NCBI GenBank assembly: GCA_947466225.1
Contig: CANIBL010000006.1
Coordinates: forward strand, 1 to 64,000
DNA length: 64,000 bases
Direction of reading: 5' to 3'
From: Deltaproteobacteria bacterium
Lineage (GTDB): Bacteria; Bdellovibrionota_B; Oligoflexia; Oligoflexales; Bog-1112
Under the pieces are notes generated by a model. The model had not been told where the DNA came from, ran no database searches, and was given only the letters and a program-made list of their open reading frames with translations. Each line of letters starts with the position of its first letter. Positions within the stretch are counted from its first letter, which is position 1. Positions 63,062-64,000 of this stretch are shown piece by piece. The position numbers and the translations under genes were made by a program.

Positions 63062-64000
63062 GGTGGTAAAGAAGCTGTGGGGGAACTTGTTTTCAGCACC
63101 TCTTGTATGGCTTGCCGAAACTGATCTAGATTGGATCCACGGTACTCTCTTCCGTTGATCCAAACGCTCGGTGTCCCGCGAACTCCTACTGTGTCTCCCA
63201 AACGAATGTCATCATGAATCTTACCTAGAACACTTTGATCTTGAAGACAAGCGGTGATTTCATGGGAAGAAAGGCCCACAGCCTTTGCCCACTTTTCTGG
63301 TTGCCCCACCGTAAGCTGCGCTTGCTGAGAGTACACCAGATCATGAAAGGCCCAGAAAGCTCCACGTTGCCCTGCACATCGAGCCAGCTTAGCTAGTGCA
63401 CAGGCGTGTTCATGTAACGGAACCTTCATCTGAGGGTTGCAACTCATATCTAGGGGATAGCTGTGGAAAACTACCTGCACCCGACCTGAAAATTCTTCGC
63501 TGATTTGCTGCAAGGTTTCGCTCATGGACCGGCAGGCAGGGCATTGAAAATCCGCAAACTCGGTAATCACTACCTCCGCTTTCTCGGTTCCTTTGCGATA
63601 GTCTTCGCCATACCCAGAAAAGGCAGAGAGGGAAATCGGGATGTCTTTCTTTTCTTTCCCAAGTAAAGAAAGCATGGCGGGAGGCGTAGAAACCACAGCC
63701 GCGATCTGAGTATGCGGCTCATGAAGAAAAGCATGATACGACACCGGCAGTAAAACCAAAATCACCAGAGCTGGGCAGAAGGGCAACCACCAGTTCTGTA
63801 TATGTCGAAGTTCAGAGCCAAAATCTTTTCTTACGCCCCAAATCAGCACACCTTGCAATATCACCACCCCATAGATTGCAATGCAAATCATGCAGTACGA
63901 ACCCAGTCGGAAAATGGAAATTCCCGCCAATAATGCGGCACATCCAATCCCCACCCACACGCCAACCCCATAAGGCGGGATCCATCGCGACTCTGGGCGA
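63058..64000 (-). CDS. VKOR/DsbA-like fusion, N-terminus outside the window
   Basis: The reading frame is open to the window edge. The visible N-terminal part has TM segments with YCMICIAIYGVVI, a C-x-x-C membrane motif as in vitamin K epoxide reductase (VKOR) domains. The C-terminal 180 residues are a DsbA/thioredoxin fold with CPAC (ADFQCPACRSM) near the genomic position 63530 and the cis-Pro loop GVRGTPSVWING. The fusion would make and re-oxidise disulfides in the periplasm. Position 63960 is not necessarily the start. Confidence 0.82.
   Translation of the reverse strand, partial: RPESRWIPPYGVGVWVGIGCAALLAGISIFRLGSYCMICIAIYGVVILQGVLIWGVRKDFGSELRHIQNWWLPFCPALVILVLLPVSYHAFLHEPHTQIAAVVSTPPAMLSLLGKEKKDIPISLSAFSGYGEDYRKGTEKAEVVITEFADFQCPACRSMSETLQQISEEFSGRVQVVFHSYPLDMSCNPQMKVPLHEHACALAKLARCAGQRGAFWAFHDLVYSQQAQLTVGQPEKWAKAVGLSSHEITACLQDQSVLGKIHDDIRLGDTVGVRGTPSVWINGREYRGSNLDQFRQAIQEVLKTSSPTASLPP

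Overview
The window comes from a double-membraned (Gram-negative type) bacterium. Evidence is a Pal-type OmpA lipoprotein, several predicted outer-membrane barrel proteins, many lipoproteins with lipoboxes, and periplasmic DsbA-like chemistry. The exact lineage cannot be fixed from sequence alone. The order rho-rpmE-prfA-prmC, the block rplU-rpmA-obgE-nadD-rsfS and rpsP-rimM-trmD are usual for proteobacteria-like or 'deltaproteobacterial' (Bdellovibrionota/Myxococcota-type) genomes. The two lipoproteins ending in DUF1554-like domains recall Leptospira-type surface proteins. I therefore leave the phylum open.

Layout. 1-8.2 kb: hypothetical lipoprotein and secreted protein, gltX, a small barrel-like protein, and an Ig-like/DUF1554 lipoprotein split by an apparent one-base frameshift. 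8.4-17.1 kb: rimO, a DUF4143-type ATPase, then rho-rpmE-(terminator)-prfA-prmC-perM and a HAD/Nudix-like lipoprotein. 17.1-24.2 kb is accessory: REP-like repeats, a DUF4160/BrnA-like pair, a 721-aa lipoprotein, a GT-C membrane enzyme, an FHA-GGEEF protein and a Phd/VapC-type toxin-antitoxin pair. 24.3-31 kb: rsfS-nadD-obgE-rpmA-rplU, a dicarboxylate-type symporter and lepB-dapB-dapA. 31-40 kb: an ArgH-like/lipoprotein fusion, a barrel protein, ymdB-rny, pal, a DnaQ-type exonuclease and a CFI-box-CTERM-like protein. 40-52.9 kb: rpsP-rimM-trmD-uppP, an FN3/DUF1554 lipoprotein, a GT22-like transferase, a hydrolase, an IHF-like protein, a 23S rRNA methyltransferase-family gene, a three-gene barrel/lipoprotein/ABC1-kinase operon and asd. 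52.9-64 kb: a truncated integrase beside an initiator tRNA gene, an ethanolamine-type permease, a nucleosidase-family protein, a novel secreted protein, an MBL hydrolase, a RecB/AddA-like helicase-nuclease and a VKOR/DsbA-like protein cut by the window end.

The most unusual signal is a family of about 500-bp non-coding elements found three times (20375-20881, 28199-28700, 37452-37950), plus one 51-bp solo form (32441-32491). Each large copy has small palindromes as terminal inverted repeats and two long internal hairpin arms. Stem sequences differ between copies but keep pairing. Apical loops are conserved and fall into two kinds, and every element carries one of each. I do not recognise a named family matching it. 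A mobile single-strand-DNA element, a structured RNA or a protein-binding structure are all open possibilities.
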